Shown: positions 50,967 to 60,607, counted from the stretch's first letter. The stretch is 64,000 nt of DNA from Rhodomicrobium sp. R_RK_3 (GCF_002198715.1 NZ_MWLK01000038.1:30032-94031), one strand, 5' to 3'. Program-made: numbers and translations. Notes: generated by a model from the letters alone, not told the origin.

Positions 50967-51314
50967 TTATTTTCTAACAAATATTACTCCAACAATTTTG
51001 TCAGAGACATCTAAGTATATTACAAGTAGAGTGTCTTTTTTAGAAAAAGCAAAGTTTTTAATCTCAGTTTCTGGGGAAATTGAAGATAGATGCGATAGTA
51101 GATCTTCGCTACCAAGAACTGCGATGCCTGCATCTCGGGCATGTGCCACCCGGATCATCAACTCTGCTCTTAATGCGAAGCTTTCGTATTTGCCGCCGGA
51201 TGGTTGGGAAATTCGTTGGAAATGCCCGTCCAGAAGCTGGGGGACTAAGGGCTTCAACCATGGCGCATCGTCCGAAAAGCTCGAGAGTAAGTTAAAAAGA
51301 TGCGGAGTATCCAT
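50967..51314 (-). CDS. AT-rich orphan gene, hypothetical protein
   Basis: 115 residues, MDTPHLFNLLSSFSDDAPWL and on, ending IVGVIFVRK. No domain recognised. Helical N-terminal half, then a beta-rich C-terminus (KKDTLLVIYLDVSDKIVGVI). The DNA from about 50930 to 51080 is far more AT-rich than anything else of this length in the window, and codon use differs (many Ile ATT/ATA and Lys AAA). It splits the otherwise tight peptide-transport/M20 block and is probably a transferred gene. ATG 51314 has AAGG about 8 nt upstream. The flanks 51315-51495 show no convincing gene. Confidence 0.55.
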   Translation of the reverse strand: MDTPHLFNLLSSFSDDAPWLKPLVPQLLDGHFQRISQPSGGKYESFALRAELMIRVAHARDAGIAVLGSEDLLSHLSSISPETEIKNFAFSKKDTLLVIYLDVSDKIVGVIFVRK

Positions 51315-51495
51315 CTGCTTTGCCTTCGGGAGGCCCGAGTTCCTGTTCGAGGGGGGCTTTCCCTCCGCGTCGCCGCGAATTGCGGATCGGCCAATGGGGT
51401 CTCGGCTTGACCTGATGGCCGTCTGGGACGACGAGGAAGGAAACGCCAGAAATTTGGATGGAAACGATAACGAGAGGTCGGGCCGCGCTCATGCA

Positions 51496-52491
51496 TCAGG
51501 CCGCGTCGTTCAGATGGCAGGCGGATTTGCGGCCGGGCGCGATCTGCTTCAGGGCGGGGCGCTCGATGCGGCAGCGCGCGAAGGCGTGCGGGCAGCGCGG
51601 GTGGAAATGGCAGCCGGGCGGCGGCTTCATCGGCGAGGGGATCTCGCCCTCGATGGTGGTGAAGCGGCGCTTGGCCGTCGAGATCACCGGACGCTCGGAG
51701 AGCAGCGCCTGCGTATAGGGATGGTTTGCGCCGGTGAAAATCGCCTCGGTCGCGCCCTCCTCGACGATGCGGCCGAGATACATGATGGCGACGCGGTCGG
51801 AAATGTGCTCGACGACGCCGAGATCGTGGCTGATGAAGAGATAGGTGAGGTCGTAAGCCTCGCGCAGGCGCATGAACAGGTTGAGGACCTGCGCCTGGAT
51901 CGACACATCGAGCGCGGCCACCGCCTCGTCGCAGACGAGGAAATCGGGCCTGACCGCCAGGGCGCGGGCGATGCCGATGCGCTGGCGCTGGCCGCCGGAG
52001 AATTGATGCGGATAGCGGCGGCGCATGGCCGGGTCGAGGCCGACGCGGTGCAGCATCTCCTCGACATAGGCGCCGCGCTGGCGCCGGCTGACGAGGCCGT
52101 GTACCTGCGGCGCCTCGCCGACGATGGTCTCGACGCGCATCCGGGGATTGAGCGAGGACATCGGGTCCTGGAAGATCATCTGCACTTTCAGCGCGGCCTC
52201 GCGCGCGGCCTTGCCCTTCAGCGCCGCCATATCGTCGCCTCGGAAGCGGATGGCGCCTTCGGTCGGCGTCATCAGCCCGGCGACCATGCGGCCGAGCGTC
52301 GATTTCCCGCAGCCGGATTCGCCGACGAGGCCGAGCACTTCGCGCGGCTTGATGGTGAGGTCCACCTGCTCGACCGCATGCACGGTCTGCTTTTCGATGC
52401 CCGCGCCGAGCGCCTTGGCGATGCGTTCGGCGGTGTCGAGTTCGCGCACGAAGCGTTTCGAGACGCCGGCAATGTCGATGATCGGCGTCAC
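51496..52491 (-). CDS. Peptide-type ABC transporter ATP-binding protein (DppF/OppF)
   Basis: 331 residues. Walker A GESGCGKST, signature FSGGQRQRIGIARAL, Walker B region FLVCDEAVAALDVS, H-loop ISHDLGVV. The C-terminal oligopeptide/dipeptide extension has the Cys motif PPGCHFHPRCPHAFARC that typically binds [4Fe-4S]. The Walker B neighbour is DEA where family members usually have DEP. Start is GTG 52491 overlapping the TGA of the preceding ATPase (GTGA). Confidence 0.93.
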   Translation of the reverse strand: MTPIIDIAGVSKRFVRELDTAERIAKALGAGIEKQTVHAVEQVDLTIKPREVLGLVGESGCGKSTLGRMVAGLMTPTEGAIRFRGDDMAALKGKAAREAALKVQMIFQDPMSSLNPRMRVETIVGEAPQVHGLVSRRQRGAYVEEMLHRVGLDPAMRRRYPHQFSGGQRQRIGIARALAVRPDFLVCDEAVAALDVSIQAQVLNLFMRLREAYDLTYLFISHDLGVVEHISDRVAIMYLGRIVEEGATEAIFTGANHPYTQALLSERPVISTAKRRFTTIEGEIPSPMKPPPGCHFHPRCPHAFARCRIERPALKQIAPGRKSACHLNDAA

Positions 52492-53480
52492 GCGGGCACC
52501 TCCGAGCGGATTTCGGCGAGATGCGGGTGGAAGCAGCGCGCCCACTGGCCGGGGCGGTGCTCGGCGGCCTGCGGCGGCGTCAGGCAAGCGCCGTCGCCGC
52601 GCGCGCAGCGGGGGCGGAAGGCGCAGCCCTTGGGCAGGTTGAGGATGGACGGCGCCATGCCGGCGATCTGCCGCAGCGGCACGCCGCGCTTGTTGCGGCT
52701 CGGCACGCTGTCGATCAGGCCGCGCGTATAGGGATGGAGCGGCGCCTCGATCAGCGCGGCGGTCCGGCCCTGCTCGACGATGCGGCCGGCATACATCACC
52801 GCGATGCGGTCGGCCAGCGCCGAGACGACGGCGAGGTCGTGGCTGATCCAGATCAGGGCGGTGCCGGTGCCGGCGCAGAGCTTTTGCACTTCGGCGAGGA
52901 TTTGCGCCTGGATGGTGACGTCGAGCGCGGTGGTCGGCTCGTCGGCGATGATGAGGTCGGGCTCGTGCAGGAAGGCGATGGCGATGGCGACGCGCTGGCG
53001 CATGCCGCCGGAGAAATGATGCGGATAGCTCGCCAGCCGCTCGTCCGGCGAGGCGATGCCGACCATGGCCAGCACCTCGCGGCAGCGCTCCAGCGCCGCC
53101 GAGCGCGACAGGCTGGTATGCGCCTGCACCGCCTCGATCATCTGGGTGTCGATGCGCAGCACCGGGTTCAGCGTCATCATCGGGTCCTGGAAGATCATCG
53201 CGATGCGCTTGCCGCGGATGGCGCGCAGATGTTCGGCATCGAGGCTCGCCAGATCCTCGCCGTTCAGCAGGATGCGGCCCGAGACGATGCGGCCAGGCGC
53301 ATCGACCAGACGCAGGATCGAGAAGCCGGTGACCGACTTGCCGGAGCCCGATTCACCGACGAGGCCGAGAATCTCGCCGCGCGAGAGGGTGAAGCTGACA
53401 TCGTCGACGGCCTTGGCGACGCCGTTGCGGGTGAAGAAATGCGTGGCCAGGTTCTCGACCTGGAGCAGGGGCGCGGTCAT
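52488..53480 (-). CDS. Peptide-type ABC transporter ATP-binding protein (DppD/OppD)
   Basis: 330 residues. Walker [11 protein letters not shown]-loop [12 protein letters not shown], signature [14 protein letters not shown], Walker [15 protein letters not shown]-loop ISHDLAVV, and the C-terminal [15 protein letters not shown]ys motif. It pairs with the ATPase at 51496. ATG 53480 overlaps the permease stop (ATGA). Confidence 0.93.
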   Translation of the reverse strand: MTAPLLQVENLATHFFTRNGVAKAVDDVSFTLSRGEILGLVGESGSGKSVTGFSILRLVDAPGRIVSGRILLNGEDLASLDAEHLRAIRGKRIAMIFQDPMMTLNPVLRIDTQMIEAVQAHTSLSRSAALERCREVLAMVGIASPDERLASYPHHFSGGMRQRVAIAIAFLHEPDLIIADEPTTALDVTIQAQILAEVQKLCAGTGTALIWISHDLAVVSALADRIAVMYAGRIVEQGRTAALIEAPLHPYTRGLIDSVPSRNKRGVPLRQIAGMAPSILNLPKGCAFRPRCARGDGACLTPPQAAEHRPGQWARCFHPHLAEIRSEVPA

Positions 53481-54406
53481 CGTTGCAGCCGTGGATTGAG
53501 GACGTCGCGCAGCCGGTCGCCGACGAGGTTGACGCCGACGATGATGAGCAGCAGCGCCATGCCGGGGAACACCGCGACCCAGTAGCGGCCCGACAGCAGA
53601 TAGTCGTAGCCGTTGGAGATCAGCAGGCCGAGCGAGGGTTCGGTGATCGGCACGCCGACGCCGAGGAAGGAGAGCGTCGCCTCCAGCGAAATCGCATGGG
53701 CGATCTGGACGGTCGCGACCACGATCAGCGGCGGCAGGCAATTGGGCAGCAGGTGCCGCGCCATGATCCGGCGGTGCGAAAGGGCGAGGCACTGCGCGGC
53801 GGCGATATAGTCCTTGCGGTTCTCGACCAACGCCGAGGCGCGCACGACGCGCGCATAATAGGCCCATTGCGACAAGACCAGCGCCATGATGACCTTGTCG
53901 ACGCCGCGCCCGAGCACGGCCAGCAGGATCAGCGCGATCAGGATCGACGGGAAGCCGAGCTGGAGATCGACGACGCGCATGATGATGGTTTCGGTGATGC
54001 GGCCGAAATAGGCGGCGATGATGCCCATCGCCATGCCGATCGCCAGTGCGATCAGCGTTGCAAGGCCCGCGACGTAGAGGCTGATGCGCAGCCCGTAAAG
54101 AATGGCGGAGAGCATGTCGCGGCCCTGCTCGTCGGTGCCGAGCCAGTAGACCTTGCCGGAGGGGCTTTCGGCGCCCGGCGCGAGGCCGCCGTCGAGAATG
54201 TCGAGCCCGGCGAGGTCGTAAGGGTTCTGCGGCGCGATCCAGGGCGCGGCGAGCGCGGCGAAGGCGGTCAGCAACACCAGGATCAGGCCGACGAAAGCCA
54301 GCCGGTCCTCGAACAGGGCAGTCAGCACCTCCCGCAGCGAGCCGCGCGGCTTGGCATCGAGGACCGCTTCCTCCAGCGTGACGGTTTCGAGGGCGGTGTC
54401 GCTCAT
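53477..54406 (-). CDS. Peptide-type ABC transporter permease (DppC/OppC)
   Basis: 309 residues. A cytosolic N-terminus rich in charged residues precedes six membrane segments. LGTDEQGRDMLSAILYGLRI is the DppC signature, and the EAA loop is YIAAAQCLALSHRRIMARHL followed by LPNCLPPLIV. Its start overlaps the DppB-like stop (ATGA). Confidence 0.93.
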   Translation of the reverse strand: MSDTALETVTLEEAVLDAKPRGSLREVLTALFEDRLAFVGLILVLLTAFAALAAPWIAPQNPYDLAGLDILDGGLAPGAESPSGKVYWLGTDEQGRDMLSAILYGLRISLYVAGLATLIALAIGMAMGIIAAYFGRITETIIMRVVDLQLGFPSILIALILLAVLGRGVDKVIMALVLSQWAYYARVVRASALVENRKDYIAAAQCLALSHRRIMARHLLPNCLPPLIVVATVQIAHAISLEATLSFLGVGVPITEPSLGLLISNGYDYLLSGRYWVAVFPGMALLLIIVGVNLVGDRLRDVLNPRLQR

Positions 54407-55380
54407 GCCGTCATGTCCTTGAGGCTGATGCGCGGATCGAGCACCGCATAGAGGATGTCGACGACGAGGTTGATCATCACGATCAGGAACACCGTCAGCA
54501 TCAGGTAGGCGACGATCACGGGGCGGTCGAGCAGGTTGATCGAGTCGATCAAGAGCTTGCCCATGCCGGGCCAGGAGAAGACGGTCTCGGTGACGATGCC
54601 GAAGGCGATCATCGAGGCAAGTTCCAGTCCGAGGATGGTGGTGATCGGGATCATGATGGTTTTCAGGATGTGCATCAGCACGATGCGCCGCTCGGACAGG
54701 CCCTTGGCGCGGGCGAATTTGACGTAGTCCTGCAGCGCCACTTCCCGCGTCGCGGCCCGCGCGAGCCGGATCACCAGCGACATCTTGAACAGCGCCAGAT
54801 TAAGCGCCGGCAGGATCAGGTGGGCGAGGCCGTCGGCGGTGAAGACGCTGAGCTCGACGCCGAGCACGCTGACCATCGTCCCGCGCCCGCCCGCCGGCAG
54901 CCAGCCGAGAATGACGGCGAAGACCAGGATCAGCATCATGCCCTGCCAGAAATTGGGCAGCGAGAAGCCCAGGATCGAGCCCGCCATGATCGACCGGCCC
55001 GCCGCCGTGTCGGGCTTCAACCCGGCTATGACGCCGAGCGGCACCCCGAACAGCACCGACAGCGCCAGCGCCACGAAGGCCAGTTCCAGCGTCGCCGGAA
55101 GCCGCTGCAGGATCAGCGTCAGCGCCGGCGTGCCGTAGACGAAGGATTTGCCGAGATCGCCATGCAGCACATTGCCGACATAGATCGTGAACTGCTCCCA
55201 GAGCGGCTTGTCGAGGCCGAGGCGCTGGACGGCGGCCTCCATGTCGAGCTGCGTCGCTTCCGGACTGATCAGGATGTCGACGGGATTGCCGAGGGCATAG
55301 ACGCCGACGAAAACGATGACGGCCATCGCCACGATAGCGAGAACGCTCTGTCCCAAGCGGCGGAGCATATAGACCAGCAT
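54403..55380 (-). CDS. Peptide-type ABC transporter permease (DppB/OppB)
   Basis: 325 residues, six membrane segments. N-terminus MLVYMLRRLGQSVLAIVAMA is typical. The EAA region is DYVKFARAKGLSERRIVLMH, and the late ETVFSWPGMGKLLIDSINLL is the DppB motif. It pairs with the DppC-like permease. The binding-protein gene ends 23 bp upstream. Confidence 0.93.
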   Translation of the reverse strand: MLVYMLRRLGQSVLAIVAMAVIVFVGVYALGNPVDILISPEATQLDMEAAVQRLGLDKPLWEQFTIYVGNVLHGDLGKSFVYGTPALTLILQRLPATLELAFVALALSVLFGVPLGVIAGLKPDTAAGRSIMAGSILGFSLPNFWQGMMLILVFAVILGWLPAGGRGTMVSVLGVELSVFTADGLAHLILPALNLALFKMSLVIRLARAATREVALQDYVKFARAKGLSERRIVLMHILKTIMIPITTILGLELASMIAFGIVTETVFSWPGMGKLLIDSINLLDRPVIVAYLMLTVFLIVMINLVVDILYAVLDPRISLKDMTA

Positions 55381-55403
55381 GGCGCGCCTCCGGGCCGCTC
55401 GCC

Positions 55404-57020
55404 CTATTTCGCCGCGCCGCCCGCCTCTTTCACGGCGAAGGCCAGCGTATACTGATCCGTGCGCGGCTTATAGTCGATATCCTTCTTGAAGGCCCAGGCC
55501 GTCACCTCGAAATGCAGCGGCAGGATGCCGTGATCGTCGAGGACCACGGTCTGCGCCTGACGCAGCAGGTCGGCGCGCTTATCGTCGTCGATGGTGCTGA
55601 GGGCCTGGCTCAGCAGCGCGTCCATCTTGGGATTGGAATAGCGCCCGGCATTGGTGCCGCCGCGGCCGGTGGCTTTGTCGAAGGTCGCGACCAGCGTCAC
55701 CAGCGGCGAGGAGGTGTCGCCCGTCGAGGCGCTCCAGCCGGAAAGGTAGAAGGGATATTCCTGCTTGTTGCGCCGGGTGAAGAACTGGCTGGCGGTCGAG
55801 GTGTCGACCTTCACCTTGATATTGATGCGCGCCAGCATCTGCGCCACGGCCTGCGCGATCTTCTCGTCATTGACATAGCGGTCGTTCGGCGTGCCGAGCG
55901 TGATCTCGAAGCCGTCGGGATAGCCGGCCTCGACCATCAGCTTCTTGGCGCCGTCGGGATCGTAGGCTTCCGGCTCGCGGCCGAGCGTGCCGAACATCGG
56001 CGCCGGCAGCAGCTCGCCCGCCGCCTGCGCCATGCCGCCCATGATGCGCTCGACGATGCCCTTGCGGTTGATGGCCTTGGACATGGCGGCGCGCACGCGC
56101 GCATCGAGCAGCGGGTTCTTGCCGCCCGGCGCGATGACGTTCGGGGCGTCGCCTTCCTGGTCCATATGCAGATAGATGAGGCGATTCGACAGGCCCTGGG
56201 CGACGGTCAGCCCGGCCTTGCGGATGCGCTCGATATCCTGCACCGGCGGGTTCTCGATCATGTCGACGTCGCCCGCGAGCAAGGCGGCCACGCGCGGCGC
56301 GTCGCTGGTGATGGGGCGCAGCGTGACCTTGGTCCAGACCGGCTTTTCGCCCCAATAGCCCGGATTGGGCTCCAGCACGATGCGGTCGCCGCGCGTATAG
56401 CTGACGAGCTTGTAGGGGCCGGTGCCGACCGCGACTTCAGGCTTGTTGAAGTCGGCGGATTGCGGCGGCGTGCCGATATTGTCGCAACCTTCCGGCTTGA
56501 AGGTGACGGGGCCGGTGACGCCGTTCACCGCGGCGGAGAGGATGGCGATCTGGCTCATCTCGACCGGGAAGAGCGGATCGGGCGAGACGGTTTTGATGAG
56601 CAGCGAATGATCGCTCTCCGCCGTCATGGCGGCGATGATGCGGGTATAGCTGGTGAACGGCGACGGGCTGTCCTTGACCAGCGGCACGCGGCAGACCGAA
56701 TAGATCATGTCGCGGGCGGTGAAATCGGCGCCGTTGGAGAACTTTACGCCCTCGCGCAGCGTGAAGCGCCAGTTCGTATCGTCCACCGCTTCCCATTTGG
56801 TGGCGAGGCTCGGCTTCAATTTCTGCTGCTCGTCCTGCGCCACCAGCGATTCAAAGATGTTCTGCCGGATCTGATTGTTGGGGGTGAGCTGGTGAAAATG
56901 CGGATCGATCGATGACGCCTCGGCGGACAGGCCGATGGTCAGATCCTTGGCCGGCGCCGCGGTCGCGGCAAAGGCGGCGAAAGCAGCAGTGAGTGCGATC
57001 GTCTTGGCGTGAAGGGTCAT
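55404..57020 (-). CDS. ABC transporter substrate-binding protein, family 5 (peptide/nickel type)
   Basis: 538 residues. Signal peptide MTLHAKTIALTAAFAAFAAT then AAPAKD; the mature SBP_bac_5 fold is recognised by DLTIGLSAEASSIDPHFHQL, EGVKFSNGADFTARDMIYSV and TGPYKLVSYTRGDRIVLEPN. It captures a peptide-like solute for the four transporter genes downstream, 51496-55380. ATG 57020 starts the operon. The nearby M20 hydrolase hints at an amide or N-acyl amino acid as ligand. Confidence 0.93.
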   Translation of the reverse strand: MTLHAKTIALTAAFAAFAATAAPAKDLTIGLSAEASSIDPHFHQLTPNNQIRQNIFESLVAQDEQQKLKPSLATKWEAVDDTNWRFTLREGVKFSNGADFTARDMIYSVCRVPLVKDSPSPFTSYTRIIAAMTAESDHSLLIKTVSPDPLFPVEMSQIAILSAAVNGVTGPVTFKPEGCDNIGTPPQSADFNKPEVAVGTGPYKLVSYTRGDRIVLEPNPGYWGEKPVWTKVTLRPITSDAPRVAALLAGDVDMIENPPVQDIERIRKAGLTVAQGLSNRLIYLHMDQEGDAPNVIAPGGKNPLLDARVRAAMSKAINRKGIVERIMGGMAQAAGELLPAPMFGTLGREPEAYDPDGAKKLMVEAGYPDGFEITLGTPNDRYVNDEKIAQAVAQMLARINIKVKVDTSTASQFFTRRNKQEYPFYLSGWSASTGDTSSPLVTLVATFDKATGRGGTNAGRYSNPKMDALLSQALSTIDDDKRADLLRQAQTVVLDDHGILPLHFEVTAWAFKKDIDYKPRTDQYTLAFAVKEAGGAAK

Positions 57021-57382
57021 CGTCGGTCCTTGTGCGTGGTGAAGGATCTGCGGCGCCTAGCTGGATGATGTGTGGCTGAGGGGAGAGGCTACTATGCGTT
57101 GCGCTCAAATTCAAAGAAGAACGTTGTGCGTCGCTGTCGCAGCATGGGTCGGGCGGGAAATGCAAAATGCATTGTCGTGATAAGCGCTTAGGCGGCGGCG
57201 ATCACGTCCCCGCCGATGTGACAACCCGGCGTCCACCCACAGGCCGTTAAGAAATAGTCTTTGTTCAAGGGGCGAGGTTCCGCCTGTCTTTAAACTCGTA
57301 TGTAATGGCCTCATGGGGCGATGGCGCGCGAGGGGTGCGTCGTCGTGTTGGGTATCGGGGCCCGGCTTGGGGGGAGTTCTGT
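57021..57382. promoter_or_regulatory. Divergent intergenic region, 362 bp, binding protein / outer-membrane protein
   Basis: Must hold promoters for the minus-strand transporter operon and the plus-strand outer-membrane protein. An inverted repeat AATGCA-AAA-TGCATT lies at 57159-57173. The right third has the AT-rich stretches AAGAAATAGTCTTTGTTCAA and CTTTAAACTCGTATGTAA. Boxes are not assigned with confidence. Confidence 0.45.
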
Positions 57383-58246
57383 ATGCGCAAAGTTGCGTTT
57401 GCCGCCGCGTTTGCGGCGTGCTTTGGGGTGTCCGGGTTCGCGTCTGCGGCCGATCTGTCGCTGAAAGATACGCCTGAGCCGCAGCCGAATTACGAGCTGT
57501 CGCCGCTCTGGGCGGGCCTTCACATTGGTGCCCATGTCGGCGGCGGCTGGGGCAATAGCGACGTCACGGATACGTTTATCTACAAGGCCGATCCGACCGG
57601 CAATAACAGCTTTGACACCACCGGCGTTCTGGCGGGCGTGCAGCTTGGATACAATTTTCAACGCGGCAATTTCGTCTACGGCGTTGAGGGCGATCTCGGC
57701 TGGATGAACCTGTCCGGCGACGAGACGTTTGACTTGCCGAACCCCACTAAAGGCACGTCAAAATATGAACGCGACCGTGATATCACGGGCAATTATTCGC
57801 TGTCCGGCGGCTTCTACGGTGACCTGACCGCTCGCCTTGGCTATGCCACCGAAAATTCGCTGCTCTACGTCAAGGGCGGCGCGGCGTTTCTGAATGCCGA
57901 TTTCGAACGGCATTATGAGGGGCAAAACTGCAGTACGATCCGTACCTGCGGTGGTTCGAGGCAAACATCCAAATTCGACTTCGACGACAGCGATACGATG
58001 CTGGGTTGGACCATTGGCGTCGGCGCAGAATACAAACTGACGCAGGCGCTATCGCTGAAGCTGGAGTACCAGCATTTCGATTTCGGCAGCCAGTCCTATG
58101 ATTATAAGGACACAGTGGGATTTGATTGCGGCGGTGGCAGATGCGCCTCCGAATTGTCCGGAACCGTCGAGACCGATTTGACGGTCGATGCCGTGACGGT
58201 CGGCCTGAACTATCAGCTTGGCGGTTTTGACGACGAGCTGAAATAA
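57383..58246 (+). CDS. Outer-membrane beta-barrel protein (Omp25/RopB-like)
   Basis: 287 residues. Signal MRKVAFAAAFAACFGVSGFA then SAADLSL, cleaved after SAA or ASA. Alternating strands end with aromatic residues (GLHIGAHVGGGWG, VLAGVQLGYNFQRGNFVYGV, TMLGWTIGVGAEYKLTQALS). It closes DAVTVGLNYQLGG. This eight-strand barrel family is abundant in Hyphomicrobiales. An extracellular loop carries two Cys pairs (CSTIRTC; CGGGRC), unusual for a barrel of this kind. ATG 57383 is behind GGGGAG; the 26-codon in-frame extension lacks a signal. Confidence 0.88.
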   Translation: MRKVAFAAAFAACFGVSGFASAADLSLKDTPEPQPNYELSPLWAGLHIGAHVGGGWGNSDVTDTFIYKADPTGNNSFDTTGVLAGVQLGYNFQRGNFVYGVEGDLGWMNLSGDETFDLPNPTKGTSKYERDRDITGNYSLSGGFYGDLTARLGYATENSLLYVKGGAAFLNADFERHYEGQNCSTIRTCGGSRQTSKFDFDDSDTMLGWTIGVGAEYKLTQALSLKLEYQHFDFGSQSYDYKDTVGFDCGGGRCASELSGTVETDLTVDAVTVGLNYQLGGFDDELK

Positions 58247-58273
58247 GCTCCACCGCTCGCCGACCGCATTCGA

Positions 58274-58311
58274 CGCGACCGCCGGCCCTGCCGCGGTCGC
58301 GTTTTGTTTTT
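58274..58311 (+). terminator. Rho-independent terminator of the outer-membrane protein gene
   Basis: Perfect 9-bp stem CGCGACCGC / GCGGTCGCG with a 10-nt loop, followed by TTTTGTTTTT. It starts 27 bp after the stop codon at 58246. Confidence 0.9.
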
Positions 58312-58448
58312 CGTGCCTGCGCACCGTTTCGACGGAAAATTCACCTAAAAAGCCGAGAATCGACCCGAACCCCCCGAGCGCCGCTAACCATTTTGCGGTA
58401 AGTAGTGATCCTGGGCGATCTGCCTCTCGGCTGAACGGGTGGTGCGCG

Positions 58449-59531
58449 ATGATGAACGGCTTGCGCTGGGGCGGTCTCTGCCTCCTCGCGCTGAGCATTT
58501 CGGCTTGTGACGACGGCGACGGCCGGCCGGTGGCGCAGCCGCGCCCGGTCCGCGTCGAGGAGGTCAAGCTGCAGGAATACGCGCCGGTGGTTTCGCTGAC
58601 GGGCGAAATCCGGGCGCGCATCCAGACCGACCTGGCCTTCCGGATCAGCGGCCGGGTCAGCGAGCGGCTGGTCGATGTCGGCGATCATGTCACCGCCGAT
58701 CAGGTGCTGGCCAAGCTCGAGCCGCGCGAGCAGGAGGCGGACCTGGAAGCCGCCAATGCGGCGGTGACGGCGGCGGAGGCGCAATTGGCGCAGGCCAAAG
58801 CGGCCTTCGAGCGGCAGCAGGGCCTCATCCAGCGCGGCTACACCACCCGCCCCACCTACGATCAGGCGGAAGCCGCCCTGCGCACCGCCGAGGGCACGCT
58901 CGCCTCCGCCAAGGCCCAGGCCGAGACGGCCAAGGAGCTGCTCTCCTACACGGTGCTGCGGGCGGGCGCGCCCGGCATCATCACGGCGCGCAATATCGAA
59001 GTCGGGCAGGTGGCGCAGGCGGCGCAGCCAGCCTTCACCCTCGCCGAGGACGGGCCGCGCGACGCCGTCTTCGCCGTGCATGAATCGATTTTTTCGCGGC
59101 AGCCTTCGAGCGGCGGCATCGAGTTGAGCCTTGTCGGCGATCCGGCCGTGAAGACCATCGGACAGGTCCGCGAGATTGCGCCGACCGTCGACACCAAGAC
59201 CGGCACGGTGCGGGTCAAGATCGGCCTCGACTCGCCGCCCCCGGCGATGACGCTCGGCAGCGCGGTGACCGGCGTCGGGCGCTCGAAGCCGCAGCCCTCC
59301 TTCATCGTGCCCTGGAGCGCGCTCACCGCCGATGCCGGCCGCCCGGCGGTCTGGCTGGTCGATCCCGCCACCAAGACCGTCAGCCTGCAGACGGTCGAGA
59401 TCGAGGCCTATCAGTCCAACGCCTTCGTCGTGCGCAGCGGGCTGAAGACCGGCGATCTGGTCGTCGTCGATGGCGGCAAGCTGCTGCGGCCCGGCCAGAC
59501 CGTCGCCATCGTCAGCGAGGCCCGTCAATGA
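58449..59531 (+). CDS. RND efflux periplasmic adaptor, lipoprotein, first of two
   Basis: 360 residues. Lipobox LSISAC at residues 15-20 predicts a lipid-anchored adaptor. Lipoyl halves ISGRVSERLVDVGDHVTADQ and RAGAPGIITARNIEVGQVAQ flank an Ala/Glu/Gln coiled coil; a beta-barrel and membrane-proximal domain follow. The next gene starts with an ATGA overlap and encodes a second adaptor. ATG 58449 or 58452. Confidence 0.92.
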   Translation: MMNGLRWGGLCLLALSISACDDGDGRPVAQPRPVRVEEVKLQEYAPVVSLTGEIRARIQTDLAFRISGRVSERLVDVGDHVTADQVLAKLEPREQEADLEAANAAVTAAEAQLAQAKAAFERQQGLIQRGYTTRPTYDQAEAALRTAEGTLASAKAQAETAKELLSYTVLRAGAPGIITARNIEVGQVAQAAQPAFTLAEDGPRDAVFAVHESIFSRQPSSGGIELSLVGDPAVKTIGQVREIAPTVDTKTGTVRVKIGLDSPPPAMTLGSAVTGVGRSKPQPSFIVPWSALTADAGRPAVWLVDPATKTVSLQTVEIEAYQSNAFVVRSGLKTGDLVVVDGGKLLRPGQTVAIVSEARQ

Positions 59532-60607
59532 AGCGCGCCGCCGCCATGCTGCCGGTCGTCGCCGGCCTAATCGCCCTGTCCGCCTGCAAGGACACGGCGA
59601 AAGCGCCGCCCGATCCGGTGCGCCCGGTCTATTCGGTCGTCGTCGCGCCGGAGCCGCGCCGCAGCCTCACCCTCGCCGGTACCATCGAGCCGCAATTCAA
59701 GACCGACCTCTCCTTCCGCGTGCTCGGCCGCATCATCGCCCGCCCCGTCGACGTCGCCGACCTCGTCAAGAAAGGGCAGGTGCTCGCCGCCATCGATCCG
59801 ACCGCGCTGGAATTGGCGGTGCGCGCGGCGGTCGCGGACCTGTCGAACGCCCAGGCGCAGCTCGTCAACGCCTTCGGCACCGAGGACCGGCAGCGGCAAT
59901 TGCTCGAGACCAACGTCACCTCCAAGGCGACCTACGAGGCGGCGCAGCAGGCGCTCGCCGCCGCGCAATCGAACGTCGTGCGCGCCCAGGCCAATCTGAC
60001 CAAAGCGCGCGAACAGCTCGGCTATGCCCAGCTCGCCTCCGATTTCGACGGCGTCGTCACCGCGACCCCGGCGGAGATCGGGCAGGTGGTCTCGCCCGGC
60101 CAGCCGGTGGTGACGGTCGCCCGGCCGGAAGTGCGCGAGGCCGTCATCGACGTACCGGACGCGCTGGTCGGCCCCATCAAGATCGGCATGCCTTTCGAAG
60201 TCGCCTTCCAGCTCGATCCCGCGATCAGGGTGCCGGGCAAGGTGCGCGAGATCGCCCCGCAGGCCGACGCCATCACCCGCACGCGCCGGGTCAAGATCAC
60301 GCTGCAGAACCCGCCCGCCGTCTTCCGCATCGGCACCACGGTGACGGCCAGCGCCACCACTGACGCCGCGCCGACCCTGCGCCTGCCGCAATCGGCCATC
60401 CTCGACAAGGACGGCAAGAGTTTTGTCTGGATCGTCGATCCCAAGACCCATGCCGTCTCGCCGCGCGAAGTGCGCCTCGGAGCCGTGACGCCGCCGCTCG
60501 TCACTATCCTGTCGGGCGTTGAGCCCGGCGACCGCGTGGTGACGGCCGGCGTGCACAGCCTGACCGACGGCGAGACCGTCAAGATCGATCAGGGAGATCT
60601 CCGGTGA
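59528..60607 (+). CDS. RND efflux periplasmic adaptor, lipoprotein, second of two
   Basis: 359 residues with lipobox LIALSAC. Lipoyl halves VLGRIIARPVDVADLVKKGQ and ASDFDGVVTATPAEIGQVVS, plus a coiled-coil hairpin. Related to the first adaptor but clearly diverged. It overlaps the first adaptor and the pump (ATGA at both ends). The two adaptors may form a mixed hexamer, as in other tandem-adaptor RND systems. Confidence 0.92.
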   Translation: MKRAAAMLPVVAGLIALSACKDTAKAPPDPVRPVYSVVVAPEPRRSLTLAGTIEPQFKTDLSFRVLGRIIARPVDVADLVKKGQVLAAIDPTALELAVRAAVADLSNAQAQLVNAFGTEDRQRQLLETNVTSKATYEAAQQALAAAQSNVVRAQANLTKAREQLGYAQLASDFDGVVTATPAEIGQVVSPGQPVVTVARPEVREAVIDVPDALVGPIKIGMPFEVAFQLDPAIRVPGKVREIAPQADAITRTRRVKITLQNPPAVFRIGTTVTASATTDAAPTLRLPQSAILDKDGKSFVWIVDPKTHAVSPREVRLGAVTPPLVTILSGVEPGDRVVTAGVHSLTDGETVKIDQGDLR

